This document shows positions 7,365 through 9,386 of a stretch of 9,386 nt of DNA, piece by piece. This DNA is from Leclercia sp. UBA7405 (GTDB taxonomy: Bacteria > Pseudomonadota > Gammaproteobacteria > Enterobacterales > Enterobacteriaceae). A model generated the notes under the pieces. It searched no databases. It saw nothing but the letters and a program-made list of their open reading frames with translations, and was not told the DNA's origin. Position 1 is the first letter of the stretch, and each line of letters begins with the position of its first letter. Location of the stretch: assembly GCA_002469605.1 (NCBI GenBank), contig DKMV01000316.1, positions 1,412-10,797 on the forward strand, read 5' to 3'. Position numbers and translations under genes: made by a program.

Positions 7365-7466
7365 AATAACTCCGTCTCATCAGGATTAAGATGACACCAG
7401 TATGCGTTAGTGCTTAAATAACAAAAATGGTCAAAGTATCAATAGAATTTTGCGGATTAAGCAACA
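7365..7466. promoter_or_regulatory. Divergent MFS-yafC control region with candidate LysR site
   Basis: For the MFS gene (minus strand), TTGATA (7437-7442), 16 bp and TATTTA (7415-7420) form a usable promoter with a start near 7408. A dyad TTA-N9-TAA at 7407-7421 contains a T-N11-A spacing (T7408, A7420), the loose LysR-type binding pattern. It overlaps this -10 region. Such short dyads occur by chance, so the site is only a candidate. No convincing yafC promoter or strong Shine-Dalgarno was found; GCGGAT at 7452-7457 is weak. Confidence 0.45.
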
Positions 7467-8372
7467 ATGAAAGCAACCTCAGAAGAGCTGGCGATCTTTG
7501 TCGCCGTGGTAGAAAGCGGGAGTTTTAGCCGTGCTGCAGAGCAGCTTGGACAGGCAAACTCTGCCATTAGCCGCTCGGTGAAAAAACTGGAGATGAAGCT
7601 TGGCGTAAGCCTGCTGAACCGCACGACGCGACAGCTAAGCCTGACCGAAGAGGGAGAGCGCTATTTCCGGCGGGTACAGTCGGTATTACAGGAGATGGCG
7701 GCGGCGGAAACCGAGATTATGGAGAGCCGGAGCACGCCCCGCGGACTGCTGCGGATCGATGCCGCCACGCCGGTGGTGCTCCATTTTCTGATGCCGCTCA
7801 TCAAACCTTTTCGCGAGCGCTATCCTGAGATGACGCTCTCACTGGTCTCTTCGGAAACCTTTATTAACCTGATTGAGCGAAAGGTGGACGTGGCGATCCG
7901 CGCGGGAACCTTAACAGACTCGAGTTTGCGCGCCCGCCCCCTGTTCAAAAGCTACCGCAAGATCATCGCCTCACCCCACTATATCGCCCAATTTGGCCAA
8001 CCCGAGTCGGTTGATGATCTTAGCCAACACCTTTGTCTTGGCTTTACGGAGCCCGTATCCCTGAATACCTGGCCGGTAGCGCGCCATGACGGGCAACTCT
8101 ATGAGATTACCTGCGGCTTATCCTCCAACAGCGGAGAGACGCTAAAGCAGCTATGCCTTGAAGGAAACGGGATTGCCTGCCTGTCTGATTACATGATTGA
8201 TAAAGAGATTGCCCGGGGTGAGCTTGTGGAGCTGATGGCGGATCGGCGTTTGCCGGTGGAGATGCCCTTCAGTGCGGTCTACTACAGTGACAGAGCAGTA
8301 AGTACGCGCATACGGGCCTTTATCGATTTCTTAAGCGAGCATATAAAAACAGCTCCCGAAGGAGCTGAATGA
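7467..8372 (+). CDS. yafC: YafC, LysR-type transcriptional regulator
   Basis: The 301-residue protein matches E. coli YafC closely. The N-terminal winged helix-turn-helix (about 5-63) contains the LysR signature [27 protein letters not shown] (16-42), followed by [15 protein letters not shown]. The effector-binding domain begins near [19 protein letters not shown] (about 92-110) and runs to about 293, as in the LTTR_substrate family that includes DsdC- and CrgA-like regulators. The effector is unknown. Divergent orientation to the MFS gene suggests it controls that transporter and possibly itself; this is inference from layout. The last codons (KTAPEGAE) coincide with the terminator of convergent dkgB, which may constrain the C-terminal sequence. 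From memory, E. coli YafC ends slightly later (304 aa). Confidence 0.94.
   Translation: MKATSEELAIFVAVVESGSFSRAAEQLGQANSAISRSVKKLEMKLGVSLLNRTTRQLSLTEEGERYFRRVQSVLQEMAAAETEIMESRSTPRGLLRIDAATPVVLHFLMPLIKPFRERYPEMTLSLVSSETFINLIERKVDVAIRAGTLTDSSLRARPLFKSYRKIIASPHYIAQFGQPESVDDLSQHLCLGFTEPVSLNTWPVARHDGQLYEITCGLSSNSGETLKQLCLEGNGIACLSDYMIDKEIARGELVELMADRRLPVEMPFSAVYYSDRAVSTRIRAFIDFLSEHIKTAPEGAE
8345..8367 (-). terminator. Intrinsic terminator of dkgB, embedded in the yafC 3' end
   Basis: On the minus strand CAGCTCC (8367-8361) and GGAGCTG (8356-8350) form a perfect 7-bp stem closed by a TTCG tetraloop, followed by TTTTT (8349-8345). This is a textbook intrinsic terminator for dkgB, 35 bp past its stop codon. 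It lies entirely within the final yafC codons. On the plus strand the same hairpin lacks a T-run, so it should not stop yafC transcription efficiently. Confidence 0.9.
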
Positions 8373-8401
8373 GGGTTTAGGCTACAGAGGGCGGCAGGAC
8401 A

Positions 8402-9205
8402 TTAATCCCAGTCCGGCGCTAAGCTTTCCGGGCTTACCAGGCGATCGTTGCACTCCAGGGCCGCGATCGCTTTTTTGTCTTCTTCGTCGAGCTTAAAATC
8501 CTGTGCCAGCAGATTACTTGCCAGGTTTTCACGTTTGGTCGAAGAAGGGATCACGGCGTAGCCTTCACTCATCGCCCAGGCCAGAATGACCTGGGCAGCC
8601 GTGGCGTTATGTTTCTCTGCAATACGCGCAATCACTTCATCTTTCAGTGCCTTACCGTATGCCAGCGTCATATAAGAGGTAATATGGATGCCGTGCTCTT
8701 TTGCCCACGCCACCACTTTGCGGTTTTGCAGATAGGGTGAAAGCTCGATCTGGTTCGTGGCAATGTTCTCGGCCCCAACCGCCGCAATGGCTCTTTCCAT
8801 CAGCGGGATAGTGAAGTTAGAGATGCCAATTTCACGGGTTAAGCCCTGCGCTTTTGCCTCCATCAGCGCCTGCATAAACTCTTCAACAGCGACGGCATCC
8901 TTCGGTGACGGCCAGTGGATCAGGGTGAGATCCACATAGTCGGTACGCAGTTTTTTCAGACTCTCTTTCAGACTTGGGATCAGCTTCTCTTTGCTGAGAT
9001 TCTCAATCCAGATCTTGGTGGTGATAAAGAGCTCATCACGGGATACACCGCTTTCAGCAATCGCCTGGCCCACGGCCGCTTCGTTTTCATAGATTTGCGC
9101 CGTATCAATAGCCCGGTAACCCAGCTCCAGAGCGGTTTTTACAGAAGCGATAACAACATCATCTTTCAGGCGGAAGGTGCCCAGACCAAATGCAGGGATA
9201 GTCAT
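8402..9205 (-). CDS. dkgB: Aldo-keto reductase, 2,5-diketo-D-gluconate/methylglyoxal reductase B
   Basis: This 267-residue NADPH-dependent aldo-keto reductase (AKR5-type) equals E. coli DkgB (YafB) in length and nearly in sequence. The family reduces 2,5-diketo-D-gluconate to 2-keto-L-gulonate, and in E. coli also methylglyoxal and other carbonyls. The catalytic tetrad is complete: D34 and Y39 (RAIDTAQIY), K64 (TTKIW) and H97 (TLIHWPS). The TIM-barrel landmarks GISNFT (127-132), NQIELSPY (151-158) and the NADPH-phosphate site [10 protein letters not shown] (219-228) are present. ATG 9205 has a strong Shine-Dalgarno (AGAGGA, 6 nt upstream after ATTCA) that is part of a perfect inverted repeat. 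It shares a detoxification theme with gloB but is transcribed separately. Confidence 0.96.
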   Translation of the reverse strand: MTIPAFGLGTFRLKDDVVIASVKTALELGYRAIDTAQIYENEAAVGQAIAESGVSRDELFITTKIWIENLSKEKLIPSLKESLKKLRTDYVDLTLIHWPSPKDAVAVEEFMQALMEAKAQGLTREIGISNFTIPLMERAIAAVGAENIATNQIELSPYLQNRKVVAWAKEHGIHITSYMTLAYGKALKDEVIARIAEKHNATAAQVILAWAMSEGYAVIPSSTKRENLASNLLAQDFKLDEEDKKAIAALECNDRLVSPESLAPDWD

Positions 9206-9248
9206 TGAATTCCTCTTTAATAATAGTGTTCGTTAACAGAGAGGAATT
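9206..9248 (-). promoter_or_regulatory. Stem-loop that would sequester the dkgB ribosome-binding site
   Basis: AATTCCTCT and AGAGGAATT form a perfect 9-bp inverted repeat at 9208-9216 and 9240-9248, with 23 nt between. In the minus-strand transcript the second arm is the dkgB Shine-Dalgarno, so pairing with the upstream arm would hide it. The structure forms only if transcription starts upstream of 9248. A DNA operator is the alternative reading. Confidence 0.55.
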
Positions 9249-9294
9249 ATCGCGGGAGAGAGTGCGCTGAAAAAGAGCAGGATTAGCAGAGGAT

Positions 9295-9310
9295 TTTTGC
9301 GATTTTAGCA
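9295..9310 (-). promoter_or_regulatory. Candidate extended -10 promoter of dkgB
   Basis: On the minus strand TGCTAAAAT (9310-9302) is an extended -10 element with five of six matches to TATAAT. No good -35 box is seen, which is common for this promoter type. A start near 9295 gives a leader of about 90 nt that would include both arms of the ribosome-binding-site hairpin. GATAAT (9251-9246) is a weaker alternative whose transcript would lack the upstream arm. Confidence 0.35.
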
Positions 9311-9329
9311 ATAATAAAGCGACAGCTAT

Positions 9330-9360
9330 AAAAAAAGCCCTGAGCGTTAGCTCAGGGCTT
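9330..9360 (-). terminator. Terminator of the tRNA-Asp (probably rRNA operon) transcript
   Basis: AAGCCCTGAGC (9335-9345) and GCTCAGGGCTT (9350-9360) form a perfect 11-bp stem with a 4-nt loop. On the minus strand it is followed by a T-run (9336-9330). It begins 8 bp after the tRNA CCA end, the arrangement expected at the end of an rRNA operon with a distal tRNA-Asp. Confidence 0.93.
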
Positions 9361-9368
9361 CTTATTAG

Positions 9369-9386
9369 TGGCGGAACGGACGGGAC
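9369..9386 (-). tRNA. aspU: tRNA-Asp, 3' portion only (cut by the window edge)
   Basis: Read on the minus strand these are the last 18 nt of tRNA-Asp: GTCCC of the T arm, acceptor strand GTCCGTTCC (in part), discriminator G and encoded CCA. By position next to dkgB and ahead of a strong terminator, it corresponds to E. coli aspU, the distal tRNA of the rrnH operon. No rRNA lies inside the window, so the link to an rRNA operon is by synteny only. Confidence 0.85.

Noticed and set aside
6844..7380. 178-codon minus-strand frame overlapping the MFS gene
   Set aside because: It is a shadow in another frame of a clear transporter, with no domain-like sequence.
8350..8372. The yafC-embedded hairpin as a terminator for yafC itself
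   Set aside because: On the plus strand it is followed by AATGAGGGTTT, not a T-run. Only the minus-strand reading has the required tail.

Overview
The window is chromosomal backbone from a gamma-proteobacterium of the family Enterobacteriaceae. It is close to Escherichia coli but not E. coli itself; an Enterobacter-like genus is my best guess. The proteins align from memory almost residue for residue with E. coli DnaQ, RnhA, YafS, GloB, MltD, YafE, YafD, YafC and DkgB. The gene order is that of the E. coli segment between the tRNA-Asp genes aspV and aspU, which follows an rRNA operon. It is read here in the opposite orientation, with one extra gene: an MFS transporter between yafD and yafC.

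Layout from left to right. At 1-21 lie the first 21 nt of a tRNA-Asp gene (minus strand), with a near-consensus promoter at 49-77. dnaQ (minus; proofreading subunit of DNA polymerase III) and rnhA (plus; RNase HI) diverge from a 63-bp gap. rnhA runs stop-to-stop into yafS (minus; methyltransferase-like). yafS diverges from gloB (plus; glyoxalase II), which is followed by mltD (plus; membrane-bound lytic transglycosylase) and a strong bidirectional terminator. On the minus strand yafD (EEP-fold hydrolase) precedes yafE (SAM methyltransferase), with a terminator-like hairpin between them. The MFS transporter (minus) diverges from yafC (plus; LysR regulator), a typical regulator-target arrangement. 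dkgB (minus; aldo-keto reductase) converges on yafC, and its intrinsic terminator lies inside the end of the yafC coding sequence. The right end holds the terminator and last 18 nt of a second tRNA-Asp gene, also on the minus strand, probably the distal tRNA of an rRNA operon just outside the window.

Functionally these are housekeeping genes: replication fidelity and RNA-DNA hybrid removal (dnaQ, rnhA), methylglyoxal and carbonyl detoxification (gloB, dkgB), cell-wall turnover (mltD), and poorly characterised conserved genes (yafS, yafE, yafD). The only accessory-looking item is the MFS-LysR pair.

I found no mobile element, CRISPR array, toxin-antitoxin or defence system, and I do not claim a new system. 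The observations worth checking are local: a perfect inverted repeat that would hide the dkgB ribosome-binding site, an unusual Glu in a conserved glyoxalase II motif, a clamp-binding motif variant in DnaQ, an attenuator-like hairpin between yafD and yafE, a terminator embedded in yafC, and both window ends lying inside copies of the same tRNA. No gap between genes exceeds about 185 bases. All alignments are from memory and all base counts are by hand.
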